A DNA stretch of 64,000 nt from Bacteroidota bacterium (lineage in GTDB: Bacteria; Bacteroidota; Bacteroidia; Chitinophagales; LD1), in NCBI GenBank assembly GCA_947479455.1, contig CANJZE010000003.1, positions 146,956 through 210,955 on the forward strand, in the 5' to 3' direction. The notes below the pieces were generated by a model. The model saw nothing but the letters and a program-made list of their open reading frames with translations, ran no database searches and was not told the DNA's origin. Below are positions 1 to 8,594 of this stretch, piece after piece. A program made the position numbers and the translations under genes. How positions within the stretch are numbered: the stretch's first letter is position 1; each line of letters begins with the position of its first letter.

Positions 1-125
1 CGTTGCAGTTTGAAGAAGGTTTAGAAAAAACGGTTGACTGGTATTTAGCTAATGAAGTATGGCTGAGCCATGTTACATCCGGTAACTATCAAAAGTATTA
101 CGAAAGCCAGTATGTAAGCAGGTAA
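1..125 (+). CDS. rfbB: dTDP-glucose 4,6-dehydratase, C-terminal end (partial)
   Basis: Reading frame 3 is open from the window edge to TAA at 123-125 and encodes 40 residues. They contain EEGLEKTVDWY and TSGNYQKYY, which match the conserved tail of RfbB/RmlB, the SDR-family enzyme making dTDP-4-keto-6-deoxyglucose. Only the C-terminus is present, so no catalytic residue can be checked. rfbC and rfbD lie downstream on the same strand, which supports a dTDP-rhamnose pathway; rfbA is not in the window and may lie upstream. Confidence 0.8.
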   Translation, partial: LQFEEGLEKTVDWYLANEVWLSHVTSGNYQKYYESQYVSR

Positions 126-214
126 GCAGGAAAACAGGGAAACAGGCAATCAGTTGGAGCAAGTTTTCATTAACTGATTAACAGACTTCCTGATTTCCCG
201 ATTAACAAAACAAG

Positions 215-1198
215 ATGTACAACACAAAATACCACACCCTCGATTTGTCGCAACACAGTTTCCTTGTCACCGGAGGTGCAGGTTTTATTGGTTCTAATAT
301 TGTAGAGTATTTATTGAAGTATGGCGCTAAGAAAGTTCGTGTATTTGATAATCTGGCAACCGGACGTCTTTCGAACATTGAAGCTTTTAAATCGAATCCT
401 GCTTTTGAATTTATTGAAGGTGATTTGCGTAACTTGAATGATTGCCGAAAAGCTTGCGAAGGGATTCAATTTGTTTCTCATCAGGCAGCGCTTGGCTCTG
501 TGCCGCGTTCTATTAATGAACCCTGGAATACCAACGATGTAAATGTGGGTGGCTTTGTCAATATGATTTCTGCAGCTAAAGATGCGGGTGTAAAGAATTT
601 TGTTTACGCTTCTTCTTCTTCGGTGTATGGCGATGAACAAAGTTTGCCTAAGGTAGAAGAGAAAATTGGCAAACAGCTTTCGCCTTATGCGGTGAGCAAA
701 TACGCCAATGAAATTTATGCCGATGTTTTTAAGAAAGTGTATGGTATGAATGTGATTGGCTTGCGCTACTTCAACATCTTTGGACCCAAGCAGGATCCAG
801 CCGGACAATACGCTGCGGTTATTCCTTTGTTTGTTTCAAAGATTATGAAGCGCGAAGAAGTTTTTATTGATGGCGATGGCGAACAAACACGCGATTTTAC
901 TTTTGTAGAAAATGCAGTGCAGGCAAATGTGCGTGCAATGCTTTGCGAAAATAAAGATGCCTTCGGCTCTGTGTTTAATATTGCAGTAGGAGAAAACTTC
1001 TCGGTTAATCAACTCTATATTTCTATTCAACAGTTATTAAGCAGCAATCATGCTGCAACTTACCGTGCTACTCGTGCTGGTGATGTGCGCAATTCATTGG
1101 CAGATATTTCTAAGGCAAAAAATCTTTTGGGCTATAAACCCGAGTTCGATTTTAAATCGGGCATTGCACTTACGGTGGAATACTTCAAACATCTTTAG
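215..1198 (+). CDS. NAD-dependent nucleotide-sugar epimerase (SDR family, WbpP/Gne-like)
   Basis: A 327-residue extended short-chain dehydrogenase/reductase. The Rossmann motif TGGAGFIG is at residues 19-26, the SSSSVYG segment near 132, and the catalytic Y158xxxK162 (YAVSK) follows. The internal motif LRYFNIFGPKQDP is typical of UDP-sugar 4-epimerases of the WbpP/TviC type and of UDP-glucuronate epimerases, so the substrate cannot be settled by reading alone. It sits 90 nt after rfbB and before the CpsB phosphatase, which fits capsule or O-antigen sugar synthesis in the cytoplasm. Family is firm; substrate is inference. Confidence 0.85.
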   Translation: MYNTKYHTLDLSQHSFLVTGGAGFIGSNIVEYLLKYGAKKVRVFDNLATGRLSNIEAFKSNPAFEFIEGDLRNLNDCRKACEGIQFVSHQAALGSVPRSINEPWNTNDVNVGGFVNMISAAKDAGVKNFVYASSSSVYGDEQSLPKVEEKIGKQLSPYAVSKYANEIYADVFKKVYGMNVIGLRYFNIFGPKQDPAGQYAAVIPLFVSKIMKREEVFIDGDGEQTRDFTFVENAVQANVRAMLCENKDAFGSVFNIAVGENFSVNQLYISIQQLLSSNHAATYRATRAGDVRNSLADISKAKNLLGYKPEFDFKSGIALTVEYFKHL

Positions 1199-1233
1199 CA
1201 GAACTGAGTAAATTCGTTTGCAATAACTTTACA

Positions 1234-2007
1234 GTGTTCAATCAACTCAAACAATTTTTCGGTGGTAATAAGCAGGAAGAACCAACTTCTTCATTGACTG
1301 ACTTTAGTTTAATGGCGGTGGATATTCACTCGCATTTAATTCCGGGAATAGATGATGGGGTGAAAACATTGGAGGATTCCATTTCCATTTTACGCAAGTT
1401 TTCTGAATTGGGCTTTAAAAAAATTATCACTTCACCTCACGTAGTAAGCGATGGATACAATAACACTACCGAAATTATTTTAAGTGGCAGAGATAAAGTG
1501 CGCACTGCTATAAAGGAGAATAACATTCCTATTGAGTTTGATGCGGTGGCGGAGTACTATCTCGATGATTCGATGAATGAGAAGATCGAGAAAAAAGATT
1601 TGCTCACGCTAGGAAATAATTTTGTGTTGGTGGAGTTGTCTTATCTCACTAAAACAAACAACATCCGCGATTTGATTTATAAACTTCAGGTGGCAGGTTA
1701 CCGAGTTATTTTGGCGCATCCTGAACGCTATCCATATTTCTACGAAAAGGATTTTAAGGAATACACCGAGTTAAAAGACCGCAGCGTTTATTTTCAAATT
1801 AATTTAATGTCGCTGGTGGGTAAATATGGCAAAGGCGCAAAAGCAGTAGCCGAGAAAATGATTGATGAAAAAATGGTGAACTTTGTTGGCACTGATTTAC
1901 ACAATGAATCAAGTTTGGAAGTAATCAAATTGTGTTTGAAAGAAAAATATCTCGAAAAAATTCTGACTTACGACAAGTTGTTGAATAAAACTTTGGTGTC
2001 ACCCTGA
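1234..2007 (+). CDS. CpsB/CapC-family protein tyrosine phosphatase (PHP domain)
   Basis: A 257-residue protein of the YwqE/CpsB metal-dependent PHP phosphatase family, which dephosphorylates the tyrosine kinases that control capsule export. The metal motif DIHSHLIPGIDDG starts at residue 30 (H32, H34) and the later motif AHPERY is near residue 160. The start is GTG at 1234: the preceding short hydrophobic/charged stretch (FNQLKQFFGG) is typical of the family, and the next Met is only four residues before the metal site. The stop codon lies inside a REP-like palindrome (1997-2043), so the last residues (VSP) are repeat-encoded. Confidence 0.85.
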   Translation: MFNQLKQFFGGNKQEEPTSSLTDFSLMAVDIHSHLIPGIDDGVKTLEDSISILRKFSELGFKKIITSPHVVSDGYNNTTEIILSGRDKVRTAIKENNIPIEFDAVAEYYLDDSMNEKIEKKDLLTLGNNFVLVELSYLTKTNNIRDLIYKLQVAGYRVILAHPERYPYFYEKDFKEYTELKDRSVYFQINLMSLVGKYGKGAKAVAEKMIDEKMVNFVGTDLHNESSLEVIKLCLKEKYLEKILTYDKLLNKTLVSP

Positions 2008-2043
2008 GCCTGTCGAAGGGCTTCGACAAGCTCAGCCTGACAG
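1997..2043. repeat. REP-like palindrome overlapping a gene end
   Basis: An imperfect inverted repeat, CTGAGCCTGTCGAAG / CTTCGACAAGCTCAG with a GG centre, flanked by TGTCA and TGACA-like ends. The same core TTCGACAAGCTCAG recurs at 46030-46043 and 48599-48612. It overlaps the last codons and stop of the upstream phosphatase gene. Confidence 0.75.
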
Positions 2044-2123
2044 TTCTTATTAATCATTACATGATTGCGCAATTCTCTCAAAACTTTACATTCGTCCGCT
2101 GAATTTATAACTAACAACCCATC

Positions 2124-2678
2124 ATGCCTTTTATAGAAACTGGATTTGCAGGGCTCAAAGTTTTCGAACCTCGTGTGTTTGCCGATAGTCGTGGATATTT
2201 TTTCGAAAGTTTCAACAAAAATATTTTTAGCGAAGCTGGAATTGAGGTGGAATTTGTGCAGGATAATGAATCAAAATCGCAACGCGGTGTTATGCGTGGC
2301 TTGCATTATCAGTTAAACCCAATGGCTCAAGCAAAATTAGTGCGTGTAGTAGAAGGCGAAGTGCTCGATGTAGTGGTGGATATTCGAAAAGGTTCACCCA
2401 CTTACGGAAAGCATTTTGACATTCTGCTTTCTGCCGAAAACAAAAAGCAGCTTTTTATACCGAGAGGGTTTGCACATGGTTTCTCCGTGGTAAGTGAAAC
2501 TTGTATTTTTCAATACAAATGCGATAACTACTATTCAAAAGAAAGCGAAGGCGGAATTTTATTTAACGATGTCGATTTGAATATTGACTGGAAAATAAAA
2601 ACAGACGAAGCAATAGTTTCCGATAAAGACAAAACACTTCCTGCGTTTAAAAACTGCGTAAACAACTTCGAATTCTGA
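2124..2678 (+). CDS. rfbC: dTDP-4-dehydrorhamnose 3,5-epimerase
   Basis: A 184-residue cupin enzyme, the usual length for RfbC/RmlC. It epimerises C3 and C5 of dTDP-4-keto-6-deoxyglucose in dTDP-L-rhamnose synthesis. The N-terminal motif FADSRGYFFES and the catalytic-His motif MRGLHYQ (H61) are present, followed by VVDIRKGSPTYGK and FIPRGFAHGF, all family signatures. Its TGA overlaps the ATG of rfbD by one base (ATGATG-type junction at 2676-2680), so the two are translationally coupled. Confidence 0.95.
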   Translation: MPFIETGFAGLKVFEPRVFADSRGYFFESFNKNIFSEAGIEVEFVQDNESKSQRGVMRGLHYQLNPMAQAKLVRVVEGEVLDVVVDIRKGSPTYGKHFDILLSAENKKQLFIPRGFAHGFSVVSETCIFQYKCDNYYSKESEGGILFNDVDLNIDWKIKTDEAIVSDKDKTLPAFKNCVNNFEF

Positions 2679-3532
2679 TGCATAAAATTCTCGTAACCGG
2701 TGCACACGGACAAGTAGGAACAGAATTAAATTTCCTTTCTTCTCTTCTCGAAACTCATGCTTTTACTTTTGTTGACAAGGACGGTTTAGACATAACCGAT
2801 GAACATGCTGTGAATCAGTTTCTCTCTATCGGAAATTATTTTGCGCTTATCAATTGCGCGGCTTACACAGCGGTTGACAAGGCAGAATCTGAAAAAGAAT
2901 TAGCATTTAAAATAAATGCAGATGGTGCCGGTATTTTAGCAAAGGCAGCGAAAGCAAATAATTGCAGGTTCGTTCACATTAGCACCGATTTTATTTTTGA
3001 CGGAACAAAATCGGTTCCGATTTTTGAAGATGAAAAACCAAATCCGCTTTCAGTATACGGAGCAAGTAAATTAGAAGGAGAGAAACAGGTGTTGCAAAAT
3101 AATCTTGACACATTATTGATTCGAACCAGTTGGGTGTATTCTTCTTTCGGCAATAACTTTGTAAAAACCATTTTAAAATTGTGCAAAGAGCGTGAATCGC
3201 TCAATGTAATTTACGACCAGATAGGAACACCTACTTATGCGCGCGATTTAGCAGCGGCTATTTTGAACATTGTTCAGCTGGAAGAATGGAAATCGGGAGT
3301 TTATAATTACAGCAATGAAGGAGTAGCGAGTTGGTACGATTTTGCAATTGCCATTCGCGACATTGCAAAATTGAAAACAAAACTTTCTCCAATAGAAACA
3401 CATCAATATCCAACCCCTGCGGTGCGCCCTAAATACAGCGTGTTGAGCAAAAAGAAAATTAAGGAAACCTTTGGTTTAGAGATTCCTTATTGGAGAAAAA
3501 GCTTGGATGATTGCGTTCATCTCCTTAGTTAA
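2678..3532 (+). CDS. rfbD: dTDP-4-dehydrorhamnose reductase
   Basis: A 284-residue SDR-type reductase that performs the last step of dTDP-L-rhamnose synthesis. It has the N-terminal nucleotide motif TGAHGQVG (residues 7-14), the STDFIFDG signature and the catalytic YGASKLEGE (YxxxK). Length is normal. It starts at the A of the rfbC stop codon, so it is co-translated with rfbC. Confidence 0.95.
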   Translation: MHKILVTGAHGQVGTELNFLSSLLETHAFTFVDKDGLDITDEHAVNQFLSIGNYFALINCAAYTAVDKAESEKELAFKINADGAGILAKAAKANNCRFVHISTDFIFDGTKSVPIFEDEKPNPLSVYGASKLEGEKQVLQNNLDTLLIRTSWVYSSFGNNFVKTILKLCKERESLNVIYDQIGTPTYARDLAAAILNIVQLEEWKSGVYNYSNEGVASWYDFAIAIRDIAKLKTKLSPIETHQYPTPAVRPKYSVLSKKKIKETFGLEIPYWRKSLDDCVHLLS

Positions 3533-3533
3533 T

Positions 3534-3634
3534 GTCATCCAGAACGAAGGTTTCCCAAGTGAAGGAACTTATATTTCACTTGCACAAAAAATACAAGATG
3601 CTTCGCTTCGGAAACCAACACTCAGCATGACAAT
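3534..3634. repeat. Intergenic palindromic element, REP-like
   Basis: The gap between rfbD and cysQ is filled by nested inverted repeats. The outer ends GTCATCCAGAACGAAGG and the GGAAACC...CAGCATGAC arm can pair, with an inner AAGTGAA/TTTCACTT hairpin. It ends in the same CAGCATGACA terminus as the element at 46025. No coding potential is seen. Confidence 0.5.
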
Positions 3635-3671
3635 TACGCTTTAGGAAGTTTTAAAATAAATATTGCACAAA

Positions 3672-4451
3672 ATGAATTATAAAGAGATTGATGTTGACCA
3701 ACTAATTTCCATAGCGCAAAAAGCAGGCGATGCTATTATGGAAATTTATGCGCGCGATTTTGAAGTAGAAATTAAGGAAGATAAATCGCCATTAACCGAA
3801 GCCGATAAAAAATCGAACGCAGTTATTCTCGAAGGATTAAAAAATCTGTATCCCAATATTCCATTCATTTCGGAAGAGACAAAGCAAACTCGTTATGAGG
3901 AAAGAAAACACTGGAAACGTTTTTGGCTCATTGATCCCATTGACGGTACCAAAGAATTCATAAAGAAGAACGGAGAGTTCACGGTGAATATTGCTTTGAT
4001 TGAAGAAGGTATTCCTGTTGTTGGAATTGTTCATGTACCTGCTCAATCCAAAACTTATTATGGAGTAAAAGGCATTGGCTCGTTCAAATCTGAAACAGGA
4101 AATACGAAATACGAAATACGAAATGAAATTCACTTTTCTTCGAAAGAAAAAATATTTGTAGTTGGCAGCCGTTCGCACCTAAGTCCCGAAACACTTCAGT
4201 TTGTTGAAGATTTAAAAGCGCAGGGAAAAGAAGTGGAGTTTCGCTCTTCGGGCAGTTCATTAAAACTTTGTTTGGTAGCAGAAAGTGAAGCAGATGTTTA
4301 TCCACGTTTCGGACCAACGATGGAATGGGATACTGCTGCGGCACATGCAGTGGCTTTGTATGCCGGCAAGAATGTAATCAACTACGAAACCAAGCAACCA
4401 CTCGTTTACAATAAAGAGAATCTTCTCAACCCCTGGTTTATTGTAGAGTAG
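3672..4451 (+). CDS. cysQ: 3'(2'),5'-bisphosphate nucleotidase / inositol monophosphatase family
   Basis: A 259-residue CysQ-type phosphatase that removes the 3'-phosphate from PAP formed in sulfate assimilation. Metal-binding motifs of the inositol-phosphatase fold are present: the EADKKSN region, EE of ISEET, DPIDGTKEF, and the C-terminal WDTAAAHA. I chose ATG 3672 over a TTG three codons earlier. Odd feature: a 7-bp tandem repeat (ACGAAAT x3, 4104-4124) encodes the atypical loop KYEIRNE, and slippage there would shift the frame. Confidence 0.9.
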   Translation: MNYKEIDVDQLISIAQKAGDAIMEIYARDFEVEIKEDKSPLTEADKKSNAVILEGLKNLYPNIPFISEETKQTRYEERKHWKRFWLIDPIDGTKEFIKKNGEFTVNIALIEEGIPVVGIVHVPAQSKTYYGVKGIGSFKSETGNTKYEIRNEIHFSSKEKIFVVGSRSHLSPETLQFVEDLKAQGKEVEFRSSGSSLKLCLVAESEADVYPRFGPTMEWDTAAAHAVALYAGKNVINYETKQPLVYNKENLLNPWFIVE

Positions 4452-4537
4452 AAAATATTTCTTTTTTTTCTTCATCAACAATTCATAAAAAGATTCAAAT
4501 CGTTCATGTTTACCACGATAAATTATTTTTGACACAG

Positions 4538-5872
4538 ATGGAGAAGAATGAAAAGGAAATTACCGGTTTTTCGAAAATGGGCAAGCGCGAAAAGATTGCC
4601 TGGTTAGCGAAGAATTTTCTCTATGCAAGTCCGGTAGAAGTAGTTAAAGAATTTGCCGAATACTGGCACGATAATATTGAAGCGCAAAAATTATTAGATG
4701 GCTTCAGCGAGAACACACTCACTAATTTTCCTGTTCCTTTCGGCATTGCACCTAATTTTAAAATTAATGACCGTGTTTATGCGGTACCAATGGTTATTGA
4801 AGAAAGTTCGGTGGTGGCTGCTGCATCAAATGCTGCTAAATTTTGGTTAAGCCGCGGAGGCTTTAAAGCAGAAGTTATTTCTACGAGAAAAGTTGGTCAG
4901 GTGCATTTTACTTATCGTGGTGATACACAAAAACTGATTTCATTTTTCAATTCAATCAAAGAAGAATTAAAAGATGGAGTGAAACACATTACTTCAAACA
5001 TGGAAGAAAGGGGAGGAGGAGTGGCGAATATGGAGTTGATTGATTTCACCACTCTCGAACCCGATTACTTTCAACTGCGCGTACATTTTGAAACGGTTGA
5101 TTCAATGGGGGCAAATTTTATCAATTCCTGTTTGGAAGAATTTGGTTCGTTGTTACAAAGTAAAATTGCCTTGAGTCAAAATTTTACGGATGCTGAAAAG
5201 GAAATTGAAATTGTAATGTGTATTCTTTCGAATTACACACCCGAGTGTTTAGTGCATGCCGAGGTAAGTTGCCCAGTTAGTGAACTCGGTAGTTTTGATA
5301 ATGACACAGTAAGCGCGAAAGAATTTGCATCCAAGTTTGAACGAGCAGTAAATATTGCGCGCATTGACCCTTATCGTGCTACCACGCACAACAAAGGAAT
5401 AATGAATGGTATTGATGCTGTTGTTTTAGCTACAGGAAATGATTTTCGTGCAGTGGAAGCATGTGCCCATACATACGCTTGCCGCGATGGCGTTTATCGC
5501 AGTTTGAGTGAATGTAAAGTAGAGAATGGTGTGTTTCGTTTCTGGATGAATTTTCCAATTGCTATTGGAACTGTAGGTGGATTGACTTCATTGCATCCGC
5601 TTGCTAAGCGTTCACTTGAATTACTCGGCAATCCGAATGCAAAACAATTGATGGAAATAATTGTTTGCGTTGGCTTAGCTCAAAACTTTGGAGCACTTCG
5701 TTCGCTTACCACAGTGGGAATTCAAGCGGGGCATATGAAAATGCACCTCACCAATATTCTTGCATCCATGCAGGCGACAGATGAAGAAGTAGCAAAAGCG
5801 AAAATCTATTTCGAAGAAAAATTAGTGAGCGTATCGGCAGTGCGCGAATTTCTAGAAGAGTTACGGAGTTAA
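4538..5872 (+). CDS. mvaA: Hydroxymethylglutaryl-CoA reductase, class II
   Basis: About 444 residues, the size of class II (degradative-type) HMG-CoA reductases. Visible catalytic segments are the ENTLTNFPVPFGIAPN region near the N-terminus, the lysine in HNKGIMNGIDAV, the acid in TGNDFRAVEACAH, and the C-terminal histidine in AGHMKMHL. It interconverts HMG-CoA and mevalonate; in Bacteroidota it can feed a mevalonate route to isoprenoids, but no other mevalonate gene is in the window. ATG 4538 is preferred over an upstream TTG. The 3' end overlaps the convergent kinase gene by 4 bp. Confidence 0.9.
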   Translation: MEKNEKEITGFSKMGKREKIAWLAKNFLYASPVEVVKEFAEYWHDNIEAQKLLDGFSENTLTNFPVPFGIAPNFKINDRVYAVPMVIEESSVVAAASNAAKFWLSRGGFKAEVISTRKVGQVHFTYRGDTQKLISFFNSIKEELKDGVKHITSNMEERGGGVANMELIDFTTLEPDYFQLRVHFETVDSMGANFINSCLEEFGSLLQSKIALSQNFTDAEKEIEIVMCILSNYTPECLVHAEVSCPVSELGSFDNDTVSAKEFASKFERAVNIARIDPYRATTHNKGIMNGIDAVVLATGNDFRAVEACAHTYACRDGVYRSLSECKVENGVFRFWMNFPIAIGTVGGLTSLHPLAKRSLELLGNPNAKQLMEIIVCVGLAQNFGALRSLTTVGIQAGHMKMHLTNILASMQATDEEVAKAKIYFEEKLVSVSAVREFLEELRS

Positions 5873-8364
5873 CTCTTTTCTAAATTTTTACTTACCGTAA
5901 AACAAAAAGTAGTGCCTCCATCTGCATTGGTCTCAAACCAAATTCTGCCATTGTGCAGGTCAACAATTTTTTTGCAGATAGCCAAGCCAACACCTGTTCC
6001 CGGATATTCTGTTTCGGCATGTAATCGTTGAAAAATCTGAAATACTTTTTCTTTAAAGTCTTCACGAATACCAATTCCGTTATCTGCTACTTCAAATTTC
6101 CATTCAGTTGTTTTCTCAGTGCAACTAATGGTAATTACAGGTTTTTTATCTTTTACAAACTTGATAGCGTTGTCAATTAAATTTTGAAACAGCAAAAACA
6201 GTTGATTAGGTTCAGCAAGTAAAACAGGCAGCGTTAGTAATTTGATAGTTGCATTGCCGGTTTTAATGGAACTCTGCAATGTTTGAATCACACCCTCAAC
6301 AATTTCATTGGCGTTGGTTTTTACAAATGGTTTAGGGGCACTTGAAATGCGGGAATAGTTCAACAAATCAAGAATGAGCGTTTGCATACGTTTAGCTCCA
6401 TTCACCGAGAAGTTAATAAACTCAAGTGCCTCTGCATCTAAATTGTTTTTGTAACGCATTTCAAGCAGCTGCAAGTAGCTGGCAATAGTGCGAAGCGGCC
6501 CCTGCAAATCGTGCGATGCCACGTAGGCAAAACGTTCTAACTCATCATTTGAACGTTGCAATTGTGTAGCGCGTTTCTCTAACTCAACTTGAGTTTCTTT
6601 CAAATCAGAAATGTCGAACACCATCACCATGCCGTAAATAACTTCACCGGCATCGTTATAAATAGGAATGTGATATACTTTCAACTGTCTTCCGAAAAAA
6701 ACCTGTTCTCTCTCACTTGCTTTCCCCAATAAAATATCGCGGTAGATTTTTTCTACCCGTTCACGTTCCTTCTCATTAATGGTGTCAGTTACCGAACGAC
6801 CTTCAATTTCTGCTTTTGGTTTGCTTATAACGCCAATCAGTGGACCCTCTGCCAAAATGTATTGTAGTTGTTTGTCAAAAATAAACATGCCTGCTTTGGG
6901 CAGGTTGCGCGCTATTTCGCGATACAGTAATTCGGTTGTTTTTAAACTGTCCTTCGTTTGTTTAATGTCCGTTATATCGGTAGAAACCCCCAGCACATTT
7001 ATTTCATTTCCGCTGATAGAAGGAATTGGTTTCTTAATTGTTTGAAGCCACGTTACTTTCCCGTTCTTCTTGTTTACAAAACTCTGAATGGGGAAACTTA
7101 TTTCTTTTCCACCCGATAGAATTTCTTCATCCTGATTTTTGAAATCGGCAATTTCCTTTTCATCAAAATTATGGTCGGTATCATAATGTCCTTCCATTTC
7201 CTCGGTGGTCATGTTGTAAAAAGTAGCAGTCGATTTATTAGCCAATAAGAATTTTCCTTCCTGATCTTTTACAAAAATTAAAGTTGGTGTAGAATCTATA
7301 ATCAATCGCAAAAAATCTTTTTGCCGTAATAACTCTTTTTGAATCTTTTCGCGGGTGTAAATTTCGTTCCGCATACGAGCATTCACCTCTTCCAGTTCTC
7401 GTGTGCGTTCTTTAACTTTTTGTTCGAGCTCTGTATTTAACTCTTGCAATAATTGTTGATTTTGTTTGCGATCTGTAATATCGCGCACGTGCATAAGCAT
7501 TGCAGGGGCTCCATTAAAACTGATAGGCGCTACACTAATTTCAATGGGTATTATTCTTCCATTATTAGTTAAACACTCGCTTTCAAATTTTTTTATTTCT
7601 CCGCTAATTATTCCTGGCTGTCGTTTTCTTATTTCATCATGGTTCTTTACTGGCGACACATCAAAAATGCTTTTGCCCCGCAATTCTTCTTCACTAGATT
7701 CTTGAAGTTTACAAGAGGCTTCGTTCACATCCAATATTATGCCGTCATGGCTTTCAATGTAAATGGCATCCGGAGAATTGACAAAAATATCCCGAAAGCG
7801 TTTTTCACTATTCTTTGAAGAGATTTCAGCCAGTCGTCTTTCTTTTATTTGTTCATACAATTTCTGGTTGGCTTCAGATAATTGACGCGTGCGTGTAATT
7901 ACTTTTGATTCCAAATCCTCTTTCGCCTGTATTAACTCTTCTTCCAGTTTCAGTTGTTGATTTATATCTGTGCTAATTACTACAGAGCCTATAAACTCAC
8001 CACTATCACTCATAATTGGTTTGCCGTTCATACGCACCCAAATGGCTTCTCCGGTTTTGGTTTTGAGCTGTATGTTATAACTGTCAGATACTCCCCGCTT
8101 GCGCAATTGCAATTTTGCTCTTGCCAATCGAATATTGTCTTCATTGTAAATTCGTTCAAAAATATCGGCACCAACTATTTCGGAAGTAAGGTAACCTAGC
8201 CGATTACAAAATTGCTCATTCGCATAAACAATTATTCCGTTTCCGTCAACACAATAAATTCCTTCATTTATCCAATCTATCATTTCGCGAAAGCCAATAA
8301 GCGTTTCGGAACCTTCAGTGCCTAGAATTGAAATATGTTGCTCGGTAAAAGGATTTTTAGCCAT
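5869..8364 (-). CDS. Multi-PAS sensor histidine kinase
   Basis: About 831 residues from the preferred ATG (8364); the frame stays open to an ATG at 8475, but those extra 37 residues look unlike the family. Four PAS/PAC modules follow one another (each ending in an ITDRKQ- or DITDIKQ-like PAC tail), joined by coiled-coil helices such as EQKVKERTRELEEVNARM. Then come HisKA (phospho-acceptor His in YVASHDLQGPLR) and HATPase_c (NLIDNAIKF, DNGIGI, GTGVGLAICKK). No transmembrane segment or receiver domain is seen, so it is probably cytoplasmic, and no response regulator gene is adjacent. The signal is unknown. Confidence 0.9.
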   Translation of the reverse strand: MAKNPFTEQHISILGTEGSETLIGFREMIDWINEGIYCVDGNGIIVYANEQFCNRLGYLTSEIVGADIFERIYNEDNIRLARAKLQLRKRGVSDSYNIQLKTKTGEAIWVRMNGKPIMSDSGEFIGSVVISTDINQQLKLEEELIQAKEDLESKVITRTRQLSEANQKLYEQIKERRLAEISSKNSEKRFRDIFVNSPDAIYIESHDGIILDVNEASCKLQESSEEELRGKSIFDVSPVKNHDEIRKRQPGIISGEIKKFESECLTNNGRIIPIEISVAPISFNGAPAMLMHVRDITDRKQNQQLLQELNTELEQKVKERTRELEEVNARMRNEIYTREKIQKELLRQKDFLRLIIDSTPTLIFVKDQEGKFLLANKSTATFYNMTTEEMEGHYDTDHNFDEKEIADFKNQDEEILSGGKEISFPIQSFVNKKNGKVTWLQTIKKPIPSISGNEINVLGVSTDITDIKQTKDSLKTTELLYREIARNLPKAGMFIFDKQLQYILAEGPLIGVISKPKAEIEGRSVTDTINEKERERVEKIYRDILLGKASEREQVFFGRQLKVYHIPIYNDAGEVIYGMVMVFDISDLKETQVELEKRATQLQRSNDELERFAYVASHDLQGPLRTIASYLQLLEMRYKNNLDAEALEFINFSVNGAKRMQTLILDLLNYSRISSAPKPFVKTNANEIVEGVIQTLQSSIKTGNATIKLLTLPVLLAEPNQLFLLFQNLIDNAIKFVKDKKPVITISCTEKTTEWKFEVADNGIGIREDFKEKVFQIFQRLHAETEYPGTGVGLAICKKIVDLHNGRIWFETNADGGTTFCFTVSKNLEKS

Positions 8365-8594
8365 TTGCGTAGCGCTTGGAATATCTAAAATAACATTTTT
8401 CAAAATGTAATGCTTTAAACGAAGGGGATAATTTGACTGAATATGATTTAACCAATTCTGATACGTGCAATACAAGAAAAGGTTTGTGCGATGAGGTATA
8501 GCAGATTCCTGTTTACCTAAAAATAAATTGAAGAATAATTCCCAAAACTATTTTCAAATCAAATACTTTCACCCACTTTAAAAATAAATCTAGT

